From PVC group bacterium (GTDB lineage Bacteria > Verrucomicrobiota > Kiritimatiellia > CAIKKV01): a stretch of DNA of 64,000 bases. The stretch is taken from NCBI GenBank assembly GCA_945898015.1, contig CAMDGM010000005.1, positions 1 to 64,000 of the forward strand. The letters are read 5' to 3'. Below, piece after piece: positions 28,995-38,067 of this stretch. The stretch's first letter is position 1; every line of letters begins with the position of its first letter. The notes below the pieces were generated by a model. That model worked only from the letters and a program-made list of their open reading frames with translations, searched no databases and had not been told where the DNA came from. Position numbers and translations under genes: made by a program.

Positions 28995-30278
28995 TCAGTG
29001 ATCGCAGACATTGGCGCCGGAAACCAGCGTTCCCGCCAGATACTGGGACACGAGTTTTTCCGGCGCTTCGGCAGGCGCGCCCACCACCACCTTGATGCCG
29101 TTTTCCGCGAACAGCCCCTGCGCCCGGCTGCCCATGCCGCCGGCGATGATGACCGTGGCACCCTGTTCGTGCAGCCAGCGCGGGAGAACGCCCGGCTCGT
29201 GAGGCGGGGGCGTCAACAGTTGCTTATCCGTGATTTTCTTGGCTTTTTCGTCCACCGCCAACAGGGCGAACTGGGCGCAATGCCCGAAATGCATGCAGAG
29301 TTTTCCGTCGGCCAACGGGATGGCGATTTTCATGTTTCGATCTCCTTCTTTATGGGTTTTGGGTTCGGACGATTGTTCGTGATCGTGATCGGACAACGCC
29401 AGGATCGGGGCGATCACGCGCTCGAATGCCTTGGCCGTTTCGGTTTTGTTGTAATGGTAGACAAACGGCTTGCCGTCATCACATGCCTCGCCTACAGCCG
29501 GATCGATCGGAATGCGACCCAGAAACGGCACGCCCATCTCCCTGGCCATTCGTTCCCCGCCTCCACTCTTGAAGATATCCGTGACTTCGCCGCATTTAGG
29601 GCAAACAAAGCCGCTCATGTTTTCGATCACGCCCAGCACGGGGAGTCCCAGTTGTTTGCAGAAGTTGACGGATTTTCGCACGTCGGCGGTAGCCACGTCC
29701 TGCGGGGTTGTGACCACGACCGCACCGGCCGGATTTTTGACAAGCTGGCAGACCGACAGCGGTTCGTCCCCGGTGCCCGGGGGCGAATCGATGACGAGAT
29801 AATCCAGGCTACCCCATTCCACGTCTTTCAGAAACTGCTTGATCAGGCCCATTTTCAGCGGGCCGCGCCAGATGACGGCCTCATCCCGGCCCTTCAGCAG
29901 AAAGCCGATGGACATGACCTTAATGCCGGCCTTTTCGACCGGCTGGATGGCTTCGTCGCGGATTTCCACGGGGAACGGTTCCTGCAATTTCAGCATCCGG
30001 GGAATACTCGGTCCGTGGATATCCACGTCCAGCAACCCCACCTTTTTTCCTGCCAGAGCCAATGAGACGGCCATGTTGGCCGCCACGGTGCTTTTGCCCA
30101 CACCGCCTTTGCCCGACAGCACGATGATCTTGTGCCGGATCAGGCTCATGCGGTCGTCCAGCGCCTGCCGTTCCATGTCGTCCTGCCGGCTTTTTTCCGG
30201 GCAGACAGTCTGGTCGTTGTCAACGGTTTCGCTTGTGCGTCGATCTTTACACGTTTCCATGCGGGGATCCTTTTTCAT
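28995..30278 (-). CDS. Mrp/NBP35 ATPase fused to a NifX/ORP domain (MrpORP type)
   Basis: A 427-residue protein. Residues 50-300 are the Mrp/ApbC P-loop ATPase (SGKGGVGKST at 55-64, then DIHGPSIPRML, and CPKC for a bridging Fe-S cluster). Residues 316-427 are a NifX-like dinitrogenase cofactor domain ending GANVCDH. The same fusion is known from Desulfovibrio as MrpORP, linked to the orange-protein complex. The ATG at 30278 overlaps the MBL gene by 4 bases. An in-frame ATG at 29333 with a strong AAGGAG may also yield the NifX domain alone. Likely carries or inserts an Fe-S or Mo-Cu-S cluster. Confidence 0.92.
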   Translation of the reverse strand: MKKDPRMETCKDRRTSETVDNDQTVCPEKSRQDDMERQALDDRMSLIRHKIIVLSGKGGVGKSTVAANMAVSLALAGKKVGLLDVDIHGPSIPRMLKLQEPFPVEIRDEAIQPVEKAGIKVMSIGFLLKGRDEAVIWRGPLKMGLIKQFLKDVEWGSLDYLVIDSPPGTGDEPLSVCQLVKNPAGAVVVTTPQDVATADVRKSVNFCKQLGLPVLGVIENMSGFVCPKCGEVTDIFKSGGGERMAREMGVPFLGRIPIDPAVGEACDDGKPFVYHYNKTETAKAFERVIAPILALSDHDHEQSSEPKTHKEGDRNMKIAIPLADGKLCMHFGHCAQFALLAVDEKAKKITDKQLLTPPPHEPGVLPRWLHEQGATVIIAGGMGSRAQGLFAENGIKVVVGAPAEAPEKLVSQYLAGTLVSGANVCDH

Positions 30279-31120
30279 GTGATTTGAACAGACAGTGAGG
30301 TTCCGACGTTGCACGGGAAACAGCGGTCGGGAAAGGCAGCCCAGAGAGCGGCTGTGGCTTCCATTCCCGTGCAATGGGCCGGATACAGCTTTTCGATTGA
30401 AAAGCGGCAGAGAGCGTCGATCGTCCAGGCGAGTCGTTCGGGGGATGCGGAATTGAGATGCATGCCACCGAGGACCGCGTAAAATGGCCTGCTGCCCGTC
30501 AATCGCCGGATGGCGTCGAGGGTGTTGATCACGCCGGCATGGGCGCAACCGAGCAAGACCAACGTGCCGGCGGATGTATTCATGTAGATCGCCTGGTCGT
30601 CTTCAAAGGGATCGGGGCGTGTTCCTTCGGGATCGAGGCTAAAATTCGGATTGTTCGCCTCTTCGGGATGGAGGCGAGGGATTTCGCCAGTTAAATAAAG
30701 GCTGGGCGCGATTTCGATTGGACCATGGAAATTGCGCAGAATTGCGTTGTGCCGGCTCAGCGCGTCAAGGCTGAGGGCTGGTATGCCGATCTCCCGAATG
30801 CCCGTGTTCTTGCGATGATATTTAGGGCCCAAAGCGGCCGGATGGGCATGGACGACAACCGGCGCAACCGCTTGGCTCAGGACCGTCGCGAGTCCGCCGG
30901 TATGATCGTAATGGCCATGGCTGAGCGCCACCGTATCCACGGCGGCGAGATCGATTCCCAGCTTTGTTGCGTTCTCGGCCACCAAGCTGGTCTGGCCCGT
31001 ATCGAAGAGGATGCGGCGCGTCCCCGTATCAATCCAAAAAGCGAGCCCGTGCTCCGCCAGCAAGGCGGGACGCGAGACGGTGTTTTCGACCAGGACAGTG
31101 ATGATGGCCGATGTGGGCAT
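30275..31120 (-). CDS. Metallo-beta-lactamase-fold hydrolase (COG1237-like)
   Basis: A 281-residue MBL protein with the metal-binding motif SHGHYDHTGG near residue 68, the second ligand set in LLGCAHAGVINTL, and a late GGMHL and YPAHCTG. This layout matches the group annotated as methanopterin-related ribofuranosyl-aminobenzene phosphate synthase-like. The reaction in bacteria of this type is not established. It overlaps MrpORP by 4 bases and follows the CoA-binding protein, so it is part of the ORP cluster. Confidence 0.88.
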   Translation of the reverse strand: MPTSAIITVLVENTVSRPALLAEHGLAFWIDTGTRRILFDTGQTSLVAENATKLGIDLAAVDTVALSHGHYDHTGGLATVLSQAVAPVVVHAHPAALGPKYHRKNTGIREIGIPALSLDALSRHNAILRNFHGPIEIAPSLYLTGEIPRLHPEEANNPNFSLDPEGTRPDPFEDDQAIYMNTSAGTLVLLGCAHAGVINTLDAIRRLTGSRPFYAVLGGMHLNSASPERLAWTIDALCRFSIEKLYPAHCTGMEATAALWAAFPDRCFPCNVGTSLSVQIT

Positions 31121-31122
31121 GG

Positions 31123-31482
31123 TTAAAACTGTCCTGTTTTGAGCAACACTAGAGTGCAGGCGTTTTCGACGGCGATGCCCGCCTTAGCCAGCCGTTCCGC
31201 CAAGTCCGGGTTTTCGGCGCCGGGATTGAAAATCACCCGCCGTGCGCCGCTTTTCAGCATGTCGGCTTCGACGGAACACTGGTTTTGCGGAGACAAATAG
31301 ACCGTGATGGTGTGGATGCCCTCGGGAACGACCGGGAGCGAAGGATGAACGGGGATGCCCTCGATTTCCTGGATATGAGGATGAACCGGATACGGCGTAT
31401 GGCCCTTCTCCCGGAGCAACATGACGGCCATGTAACTGTATCGATCCGGTTTGTTGCTCGCGCCCAATACGACCACGTTCAT
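31123..31482 (-). CDS. CoA-binding domain protein (YccU type)
   Basis: A 119-residue Rossmann-like CoA-binding domain: VVVLGASNKPDRYSYMAV at the start, then HPSLPVVPEGIHTITVYLS and a late ARRVIFNPGAEN. Stand-alone proteins of this type bind CoA or a nucleotide and have no assigned enzyme activity. The start overlaps the phosphatidylserine decarboxylase stop by 4 bases. Confidence 0.9.
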   Translation of the reverse strand: MNVVVLGASNKPDRYSYMAVMLLREKGHTPYPVHPHIQEIEGIPVHPSLPVVPEGIHTITVYLSPQNQCSVEADMLKSGARRVIFNPGAENPDLAERLAKAGIAVENACTLVLLKTGQF

Positions 31483-32210
31483 TGCGCCCTCCCGTTATTT
31501 GCCAACCGATTCCGGAGCGTGCTCTTCTCGTCGAAGCTCCAGCATCTTGCCACGATTGTCTCTCCGGCTCGCACGGTGTCGCCGGTCTTCACGAGAACGT
31601 CCACATCGGCTTTTGGAAGATAGATGTCCAGCCGCGAACCGAACTTCATCATTCCGATCCGATCCCCCATGGCAACCTCAACCGGCTTCTCGTGGGATGG
31701 CCAATAGACAACCCGTCGGCAGACCGGGCCCACGATCTGGCATACCAGACAACGAGTCCGTTTGCCGACAATCAGAATCTTGTTGTGCTGATTCACGTCG
31801 GAAGACTTCTCCTGGAAGGTGAATAGATGCTTTCCCGGAAAGTAGCCTAGAAAGCAAGACTTCCCGGAAATGGGCGCCCGGTTCACATGCACGTCAAACA
31901 GGCTGAGGAAGATGCTGATCCGGACGCAGGGCGTGTTCAAGTATCGCCCCTCAACCACCTCCGTGATGGCGGCCACGGTGCCGTCCGCGCCGGCGACGAT
32001 GGCATCGCCGTCGCCGGGGGGGATGCGCTCGGGATCCCGGAAGAAGTATAGGAAGTAACCGATGCAGAGGCAGGCGGGGATGCCGCAAAACCAGGACAGA
32101 CTCTTCCTTGTGCAGCCCTTCCAGCGCAGGAGGACGGCAATCAGGCTGAAGAACAGCATGGCGCCGGCTACGAAAGGCAAGACCTCAGATCGAATGGCCA
32201 AGGAGTTCAT
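31479..32210 (-). CDS. psd: Phosphatidylserine decarboxylase proenzyme, short form
   Basis: A 243-residue PSD of the short (PSD-B/archaetidylserine) type, which makes phosphatidylethanolamine at the inner membrane. Two N-terminal membrane helices are followed by the hallmark YFFRDPERIPP, VHVNRAP and the self-cleavage site G191-S192 in MMKFGSRLDIYLP, where Ser becomes the pyruvoyl group. It overlaps the MinD-like gene by 4 bases. A phospholipid gene inside an Fe-S/ORP operon is unexpected; no phosphatidylserine synthase is nearby. Confidence 0.92.
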   Translation of the reverse strand: MNSLAIRSEVLPFVAGAMLFFSLIAVLLRWKGCTRKSLSWFCGIPACLCIGYFLYFFRDPERIPPGDGDAIVAGADGTVAAITEVVEGRYLNTPCVRISIFLSLFDVHVNRAPISGKSCFLGYFPGKHLFTFQEKSSDVNQHNKILIVGKRTRCLVCQIVGPVCRRVVYWPSHEKPVEVAMGDRIGMMKFGSRLDIYLPKADVDVLVKTGDTVRAGETIVARCWSFDEKSTLRNRLANNGRAQ

Positions 32211-33082
32211 GAACGCAGGTTCTCCCAGACGGCCCGAATATCTTCACCGAGCGGACCAGCATCGATCTCGACGACGGCAAGCCCCTGCAACTGGGCTCGC
32301 GTAACGCCCTTGTCGTAACGCACACGCCCGGCAATCGCGGCTCCAGCCCGACGGGCCTCAGACTCGATCCGCTCCGTCATCTCCGCATTCAAATCCCACT
32401 TATTCACGCACACGGCAGTCGGAATGGCGAAGTGGCGTGTCAGTTCCAAAACCCGTGCCATATCGTGTGCGCCCGACAGAGTCGGTTCGGTCACAACCAG
32501 GACCAGCGACGCGCCGCTGACCGAGGCAATGACCGCGCAACCGACGCCCGGCGGACCGTCCACAAGGATGAGGTCGGCTTTCCGTTCCTCGGCAAGGGCC
32601 CGGGCGGTCTCCCGGACCTTGCTGACCAGCTTGCCGGAGTTTTCGCCGCCGGGGTTCAACCGCGCGTGAACCATCGGGCCGTGGCGCGTGTCGGACACGT
32701 ACCATTCGCCGCTCAGTCGTTCGGGAAAATCGATCGCCTTCACCGGGCACGACCACACGCACACCCCGCATCCCTCGCAAGCCGTCGGGTCAATGGTGAA
32801 TGCCGCCTCTCCCGCACCGCCGTCTGTCTTGCGGATGGCCTCAAACCGGCACCAGGCCAGGCACGCTCCGCAACCGATGCAGTCCGCCTGTCGGATGATG
32901 GCCTCGTGTCCGCACCGGAACGCCTCGCGGCGCCGGATCGTGGGCGCCAGCACCAGATGCAGGTCCGCGGCGTCCACGTCGCAATCCGCGAGAACGGCAT
33001 GGCCGGCCAGCACCGCAAACGAGGCGGTCAGGCTTGTCTTTCCCGTTCCGCCTTTGCCGCTGATGATAACAATTTCTTTCAT
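32207..33082 (-). CDS. MinD-like ATPase with inserted 2x[4Fe-4S] ferredoxin domain (first copy)
   Basis: A 291-residue protein of the COG1149 type. The deviant Walker A SGKGGTGKTS is at 8-17; two ferredoxin motifs, CIGCGACLAWC and CEGCGVCVWSC, lie near 68-115; and the ATPase core resumes with VDGPPGVGCAV. Orp3 and Orp4 of the Desulfovibrio orange-protein complex have this architecture. It overlaps psd and the DUF89 gene by 4 bases each. Expected to use ATP to handle a metal cluster or to drive electron transfer to the ORP proteins. Confidence 0.92.
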   Translation of the reverse strand: MKEIVIISGKGGTGKTSLTASFAVLAGHAVLADCDVDAADLHLVLAPTIRRREAFRCGHEAIIRQADCIGCGACLAWCRFEAIRKTDGGAGEAAFTIDPTACEGCGVCVWSCPVKAIDFPERLSGEWYVSDTRHGPMVHARLNPGGENSGKLVSKVRETARALAEERKADLILVDGPPGVGCAVIASVSGASLVLVVTEPTLSGAHDMARVLELTRHFAIPTAVCVNKWDLNAEMTERIESEARRAGAAIAGRVRYDKGVTRAQLQGLAVVEIDAGPLGEDIRAVWENLRS

Positions 33083-33969
33083 TGCAGAATACAGTTCCTC
33101 GGCTTCCCGGTTGTATCGTTGCGTTCACAAATAGCCATCCGGCCCACCGGTATACCGAGATGCTCCGCCACGCAGGCACACTTGACCTGTAGGAGGAAGA
33201 AAATATGCTTCGAGGTGTCGCTCAGGCTTTCGAAATTGCCCTGGCCCTTGGCAATGATCAAATCGCTCTCGTCGAAAACACGCCGAAACTCAGCGGAGCA
33301 GTCTTCGAGTAAAATTCCCGGCGCATCGGAGCCGTTTGAAAGGACCCTGACGATGCCGAGCAAACCAGCCGTCTCGGCGTCGACAAGCGTTGCATCGTTG
33401 AGCACGGCAGATCCGCGAACGCCCACCACCATTTTCTCCCGCGGCAGCATTTCAATCAGCGCCCGATCGAACACGATCTCGCCGGCATTGTCCGTCAGAT
33501 ACAGGACCTTTCGTGCCAGTTCAGCCGACTGAAACAGTTCCCGTGCGGACCCTTTCATGCACTCTCCCTGGCAGGTTTGGCACATCATCGTTCGGATATC
33601 GTTTTCCTTCAGGCCCGTTTTGGCACCCGCATCTATCAGATTCCCCGCAACAGCCAAGCGGAGAACGGCGGCACCCGGGTCTTCCTGCATGCGCGCTTCG
33701 TTCTGAAGGAACGGAAGGAGTTTCAGGGCCAGCCGGTTCATGTTTTCCTTCATCGACCTATAGGGATCCGTGTTCCCCGTTTCTTTGCGGATCATCCGGT
33801 GCAGTATCTGCGCAGTAGCGGGAGGAACGCCGGACCAGTCGAGCCGTGCCAGTTCGGACAAAATATGACGCATGACCACCGCCCGGCGAGACTCATCCGC
33901 AACGCAGAAGCCAACCGCTTCGGCCGCCTGCCGAACGAAGCACGGAATACAATCGATGCCGGTATTCAT
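33079..33969 (-). CDS. DUF89/ARMT1-like damage-control phosphatase
   Basis: A 296-residue DUF89 protein. It begins with CIPC (C7, C10), has CQTCQGEC near 130, the metal-site motif TDNAGEIVFD near 165 and KGQGNFESL near 240. Family members are metal-dependent phosphatases that clear damaged phosphometabolites. The extra cysteines mark the prokaryotic Cys-containing subgroup. Both neighbours overlap by 4 bases, so it is translated with the MinD-like protein. Confidence 0.9.
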   Translation of the reverse strand: MNTGIDCIPCFVRQAAEAVGFCVADESRRAVVMRHILSELARLDWSGVPPATAQILHRMIRKETGNTDPYRSMKENMNRLALKLLPFLQNEARMQEDPGAAVLRLAVAGNLIDAGAKTGLKENDIRTMMCQTCQGECMKGSARELFQSAELARKVLYLTDNAGEIVFDRALIEMLPREKMVVGVRGSAVLNDATLVDAETAGLLGIVRVLSNGSDAPGILLEDCSAEFRRVFDESDLIIAKGQGNFESLSDTSKHIFFLLQVKCACVAEHLGIPVGRMAICERNDTTGKPRNCILQ

Positions 33970-34577
33970 CTGCTTTTCTTTTCTTTCTTATTTGTCCATA
34001 TCAATGGAAACACGATGTCACTGGTACAACAGGGAATCCAGACAGCGAGAAAGAGGAATAACGCGATAATGGGTAAGATGGCGGGTTCGATACGAGCGTT
34101 CATTGCCATCGTCATATGGGCCAGGGATGCCCAAGTGCTTATGAAAACATGGCCGGCATGCGTGAAATGCGTGTGTGGCCATCCGTATCCAATGGCGATC
34201 CCAATCAAAGCCATGGGGTTGACTAACCACCACTTTTCGATGAAACCGATGTGAACCCCGCGATAGGGCAGTCGCAGCAGCCATTCTCCAGCGAAAGGGA
34301 TAATCGAATCGCTCAGCGTGGCGATGCCGACGGAACCCGCATACCCAATGATGACGGTTCGCCACACCCCGCCTTGGGAATGGAGACGGTACATGGCGGC
34401 GGTCACCATGGCACTCAACAGAACGTGCAGGGGATGCAGGCCCCAAAACAGCATTTCGGCGCCGCTGCGCGGCGCCTGAGCAAACGACAGGATCAACATG
34501 ATAATGACGCCCGACGCCGTCCCCAGTGCCGTGAAAGGTGCGTGCCGTTTGAGTTGATGGATGATCTCGTAAGCCAT
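33966..34577 (-). CDS. Conserved multi-spanning membrane protein
   Basis: A 203-residue protein with five or six predicted helices. Histidines are frequent (GLHPLHVLL, THFTHAGHVF), which could bind metal. I do not recognise a named family, although similar proteins occur beside Mrp/MinD genes in anaerobes. The ATG at 34577 has GAGGG about 8 bases upstream; another ATG two codons earlier (34583) is possible. It overlaps the DUF89 gene by 4 bases, so it belongs to the same unit. Confidence 0.7.
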   Translation of the reverse strand: MAYEIIHQLKRHAPFTALGTASGVIIMLILSFAQAPRSGAEMLFWGLHPLHVLLSAMVTAAMYRLHSQGGVWRTVIIGYAGSVGIATLSDSIIPFAGEWLLRLPYRGVHIGFIEKWWLVNPMALIGIAIGYGWPHTHFTHAGHVFISTWASLAHMTMAMNARIEPAILPIIALFLFLAVWIPCCTSDIVFPLIWTNKKEKKSR

Positions 34578-34592
34578 CGCCATGCCCTCTTG

Positions 34593-34640
34593 TCAAATCC
34601 GCCGACGGCGCGAAATTATTAGAACGTTTGTTTTTCTCAT
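34593..34640 (-). CDS. Possible 15-residue leader peptide with an Arg run
   Basis: ATG AGA AAA ... RRRR-I-stop, preceded by AAGGAGAATAAA, a near-perfect ribosome site. It ends 16 bases before the membrane-protein start. It could be a regulatory leader, or the start of a deleted gene, since MRKTNVLIIS looks like the opening of a flavodoxin-fold protein. Confidence 0.35.
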   Translation of the reverse strand: MRKTNVLIISRRRRI

Positions 34641-34661
34641 TTTATTCTCCTTCGCATTCCG

Positions 34662-35828
34662 TTATACGGCGTTCAATGCTTGATTCAGGTCCTCCAGAAT
34701 CCGTTCTATGGGTTCGATTCCAACGGACAACCGCACGGTATTGGGGTTGACGCCGAAGATCGTGCGCCGCTCAGGCGGCAAATAAAGCATGGTCGTCAGA
34801 TAGGGAATGCAGATCAGTGTCTCCGTCGCGCCCAGGCTGACAGCGTGAACAATCACCCGCAACGCCGAAATAAAGCGCTTGGCATCCTCTTGCGATTGGC
34901 CGATGTCGAAGGCCATCAGGCCGCCGTATCCATTGCGCATCTGGCGATGGGAGACGGCGGTGCCGGGATCATCGGGAAGGCCCGGATACCGAAGACGGCC
35001 AATCTTGGGCTGCCCACGCAGCCATTGCGCCACAGCCAGCGCATTGGAAGCCATTCTTTCGGCACGGAGCGAAAAAGTTTTCAGCCCCCGCTCGAGCAGC
35101 GAGGCCGAATAGGCGTCGAGCGTCGAACCGATGGCCTGGCGAGTGAACCAGAGCTTGTCGTAGTCCTCTTTCGATCCGGCAATGGCTCCCGCCATCAAGT
35201 CGTTATGGCCTCCGAGCGCCTTGGTCGCGCTATGGACCACGAGATGCGCGCCCAATGCGAGCGGGTGCTGGTGAAAGGGGGTCGCGAAGGTGTTGTCCAC
35301 GACCAGCCGAGCGCCGGAACGACCGGCCGCCCGGCGAACCGCGGCGATATCGATAATTTTGCACAACGGGTTGGTAGGCGTTTCGATAAAGATCATGGTC
35401 GTATTGGGCTTGACGTAGCGATCCAATTCGCCGCTTTTGTCAGCGTCCAGCCACGTGATCTCCACGCCCAGTCTTTCCAGGATCAGCGACACCTTGTAAT
35501 GCGCCCCATAGGTGTCGTGAAAGAGAATCAGGTGGTCGCCCGCCTTCAGAAACGTCAGATAGACCAGCGTGCAGGCGGCCATGCCGGACGTGCAGATGAC
35601 GCAGTCTTCGGCCCCCTCCAAGGCGGCGATCTTCTTCTCCACGGCGCGCACGGTCGGGTTGTCGTCCCGGTGGTACGTGTAGCCGTCGATCTCGCCATCC
35701 GTGATCTTCCGCAACACCTCAAAATCGCGATATTCGTAGTTGACCGCGTGCACGATGGGCGTCACCATCGGGCGATTGCCATAGGGGGTTAAAGGATCGT
35801 TCATCGATTCCGCTCCACATCCATACAT
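34662..35828 (-). CDS. Cys/Met-metabolism PLP enzyme (cystathionine gamma-synthase family)
   Basis: A 388-residue gamma-family PLP enzyme. The Schiff-base lysine is K203 in VVHSATKALGGH, with the phosphate/ring-binding text VVDNTFATPFHQHPL before it and YHRDDNPTVRAVE near the N terminus. The family covers cystathionine gamma-synthase, gamma-lyases and sulfhydrylases; sequence reading cannot choose between them. Start at the ATG at 35828 behind AGGAAGGA; the preceding TTG is not needed. In an Fe-S context it could mobilise sulfur, or release methanethiol or H2S. Confidence 0.88.
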   Translation of the reverse strand: MYGCGAESMNDPLTPYGNRPMVTPIVHAVNYEYRDFEVLRKITDGEIDGYTYHRDDNPTVRAVEKKIAALEGAEDCVICTSGMAACTLVYLTFLKAGDHLILFHDTYGAHYKVSLILERLGVEITWLDADKSGELDRYVKPNTTMIFIETPTNPLCKIIDIAAVRRAAGRSGARLVVDNTFATPFHQHPLALGAHLVVHSATKALGGHNDLMAGAIAGSKEDYDKLWFTRQAIGSTLDAYSASLLERGLKTFSLRAERMASNALAVAQWLRGQPKIGRLRYPGLPDDPGTAVSHRQMRNGYGGLMAFDIGQSQEDAKRFISALRVIVHAVSLGATETLICIPYLTTMLYLPPERRTIFGVNPNTVRLSVGIEPIERILEDLNQALNAV

Positions 35829-35853
35829 CAATTCCTTCCTGATTGGTCGCAGA

Positions 35854-37212
35854 CTACGGTCGCGCCCTTTTTCGTATTTCCTTGATGGCCAGTTCCGCGG
35901 CGTTAACCAGCGGATACGCGATGGGGGAGGCCGTCAATGCCGGATGGGTTCCCATCTGGAACATGGCGATATCTTCGGCGGTCATCCGGCGTTGCACACA
36001 GGCGGAAACGGCGTTGATGATCTCTCCCGCGACACCGTTGCCCCGGACCTGGCCGCCCAGAAGGACACCGGAGTTGGACTCGAAGACCAGCTTGACCTTG
36101 GTCTTGGCGCCGCCCGGCATTCCGGCCGGATGGCGGTTCGGTCCCTCGACGGCCGCCGACACCGCATCATATCCGAGGGCCTTCGCCATTGTTTCAGTCA
36201 GCCCCGCCGTGCCCAGCGCGAAATCGCCCAAGGCCGTGGACCAGACTCCGACCGTGCCGGGATTTTCGCGCGTGATGCCGAAAAGGTTCGCGCCCGCAAT
36301 GCGCGCCTCCAGCGTGGCGATCGAAGCGAGCTTCAACGTGGAAGGCCCACCGCCGAAGAACGAAATCTTCTCGGCGCAATCCCCGCAGGCGAAGATATGT
36401 TTGTCGGACGTGCGCATCGTGCGATCCACGTTTATCGCGCCCGTCGCGCCGATGCGCAGTCCGGCCGCTTTCCCCAGTTCCGCGTTGGCCTTCGATCCCG
36501 TTCCCAAGATGACCGCATCGGCCTTGATCGTTCCGCCGCTGGAGAGCTTCACGCCAGTCACACGGTCGTTGCCCGTAAAACCGGCCACCTTGGTTGCGGT
36601 CAGGATGCGAATGCCGTTGGCTTGCAGCACCTGCTCGGCTTCGACGCAGAACTCCTCGTCATAGGATAAACTCAGGCAGTGGGGCGCGATTTCAACGATC
36701 GTTATGGTCTTTCCGCCTGTCTTGCGAATCTCATCGGCAAATTCGATGCCGATGAAGCCCCCGCCCACCACCACAACGTCGATGGCGGTTTTCAGGCACT
36801 CCTGCATCCGACGCAGGTAGTCCACATCCTTGAGGATTGTGAACACGCCGTCCATAGCCGCGCCAGGGATGGGCGGGATAACCGGATGCGATCCGGTGGC
36901 AACGATCAGCCGGTCATAGGCGACCTCGCCTGACGCGGTGATCAACCTCTTTCGCTCGCGGTCGATGGCGGTCACTTCAGAAACAAGAAGTTCCACCTGC
37001 TCTTTCTCCAGAACGGCGTCGGGAATAAGATTCTTGTCGGGACTGCCCACCGTGCCGCAGATGTAGGGGATGCCGCAGGGAATCATCACCTGCTTCTCTT
37101 TGCGCACCAACAAGACACTCTTTCCGGGGTAGTGGCGTCTGACCGTGATAGCCGCCGTCACCCCTGCCGCACTGCCGCCAATAACAATCACGTCTGCTGT
37201 TTTCACGCTCAT
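35854..37212 (-). CDS. FAD/NAD(P) oxidoreductase of the CoA-disulfide reductase/NADH oxidase family
   Basis: A 452-residue flavoprotein. FAD motif IGGSAAG at 11-17, the redox-active single Cys C46 in MIPCGIPY, a NAD(P) motif VVVGGGFIGIEFA near 155, and HIFACGDCAE before the dimerisation domain. These are marks of CoA-disulfide reductase, NADH oxidase and related persulfide reductases. It overlaps the second MinD-like gene by 4 bases. A persulfide or polysulfide reductase role would suit a sulfur-handling cluster, but the exact substrate is unknown. Confidence 0.9.
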   Translation of the reverse strand: MSVKTADVIVIGGSAAGVTAAITVRRHYPGKSVLLVRKEKQVMIPCGIPYICGTVGSPDKNLIPDAVLEKEQVELLVSEVTAIDRERKRLITASGEVAYDRLIVATGSHPVIPPIPGAAMDGVFTILKDVDYLRRMQECLKTAIDVVVVGGGFIGIEFADEIRKTGGKTITIVEIAPHCLSLSYDEEFCVEAEQVLQANGIRILTATKVAGFTGNDRVTGVKLSSGGTIKADAVILGTGSKANAELGKAAGLRIGATGAINVDRTMRTSDKHIFACGDCAEKISFFGGGPSTLKLASIATLEARIAGANLFGITRENPGTVGVWSTALGDFALGTAGLTETMAKALGYDAVSAAVEGPNRHPAGMPGGAKTKVKLVFESNSGVLLGGQVRGNGVAGEIINAVSACVQRRMTAEDIAMFQMGTHPALTASPIAYPLVNAAELAIKEIRKRARP

Positions 37213-38060
37213 GGTCTTCCTCTCTGCTTGACGTCCACCTGTTTCCACAATTGCTGCATTCTATCGGCCCAGTCCGGCAGAACCCGCACCGCCATATGCC
37301 CGCGGGAATAGGCCTCCGCCACCCGCCGGTCGTCGGGCAGTTCCAGCAGGAGGGGGATTTGCGCTTCCGCGCAGTAGTCACGCACGCGCCCATCCCCCGA
37401 ATCCGCCCGATTGATCACCACACCATGCCGCAGGCCAAGCTGGCGGATCATCTCCACGGCCAGACGCAAATCATTCAACCCGAACGGCGTAGGTTCCGTG
37501 ACTAGCAAAACGTAGTCGGCGTCCCGAACCGTGGTCACCACCGGACAGGAGGTGCCGGGTGGGGCGTCAAGAATGGCAATTCCGTCCGTGATCGCTTTTT
37601 TCTTCACGAAGCGAATCAACGGCGGCGCCATGGGCTCGCCCACATTCAGCCGGCCCTGTACAAAAAGCACACCGGCCGACCTGCCGGTTTCAACCACGCC
37701 GATTGGCCGGTTTTGCTCGCGAATGGCGCGCACGGGGCACACGCGCGCACAGCCGCCACAACCGTGGCAAAGCTCAGGAAACACCAGCGCCTTCTTCAGA
37801 ACGGCGATGGCATGGTACTGGCAAACCTCGGCGCATTTGCGGCATCCTGTGCACGTCTTCTCATCCACCACGGGTATGAGGATACCCACCGACTCGGTCA
37901 CCGCGATCTGGGGCTTGAGGAAAATATGGCCGTTCGGTTCCTCGACATCGCAGTCAAGGTACTGGACCTTTTGGCCGTTATCCGCAAGCACGCATGCCAG
38001 GTTGACCGCGACCGTGGTTTTCCCGGTTCCCCCCTTGCCGCTGGCTATGGCAATTCTCAT
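37209..38060 (-). CDS. MinD-like ATPase with inserted 2x[4Fe-4S] ferredoxin domain (second copy)
   Basis: A 283-residue paralogue of the protein at 32207-33082. Walker A SGKGGTGKTT at 7-16, ferredoxin motifs CTGCRKCAEVC and CHGCGGCARVC near 72-110, and LDAPPGTSCPVV in the ATPase core. Two different copies in one cluster match the Orp3/Orp4 pair of the orange-protein complex, where such proteins act together. It starts 7 bases after the RACo-like gene. Confidence 0.92.
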   Translation of the reverse strand: MRIAIASGKGGTGKTTVAVNLACVLADNGQKVQYLDCDVEEPNGHIFLKPQIAVTESVGILIPVVDEKTCTGCRKCAEVCQYHAIAVLKKALVFPELCHGCGGCARVCPVRAIREQNRPIGVVETGRSAGVLFVQGRLNVGEPMAPPLIRFVKKKAITDGIAILDAPPGTSCPVVTTVRDADYVLLVTEPTPFGLNDLRLAVEMIRQLGLRHGVVINRADSGDGRVRDYCAEAQIPLLLELPDDRRVAEAYSRGHMAVRVLPDWADRMQQLWKQVDVKQRGRP

Positions 38061-38067
38061 AAGCCGA

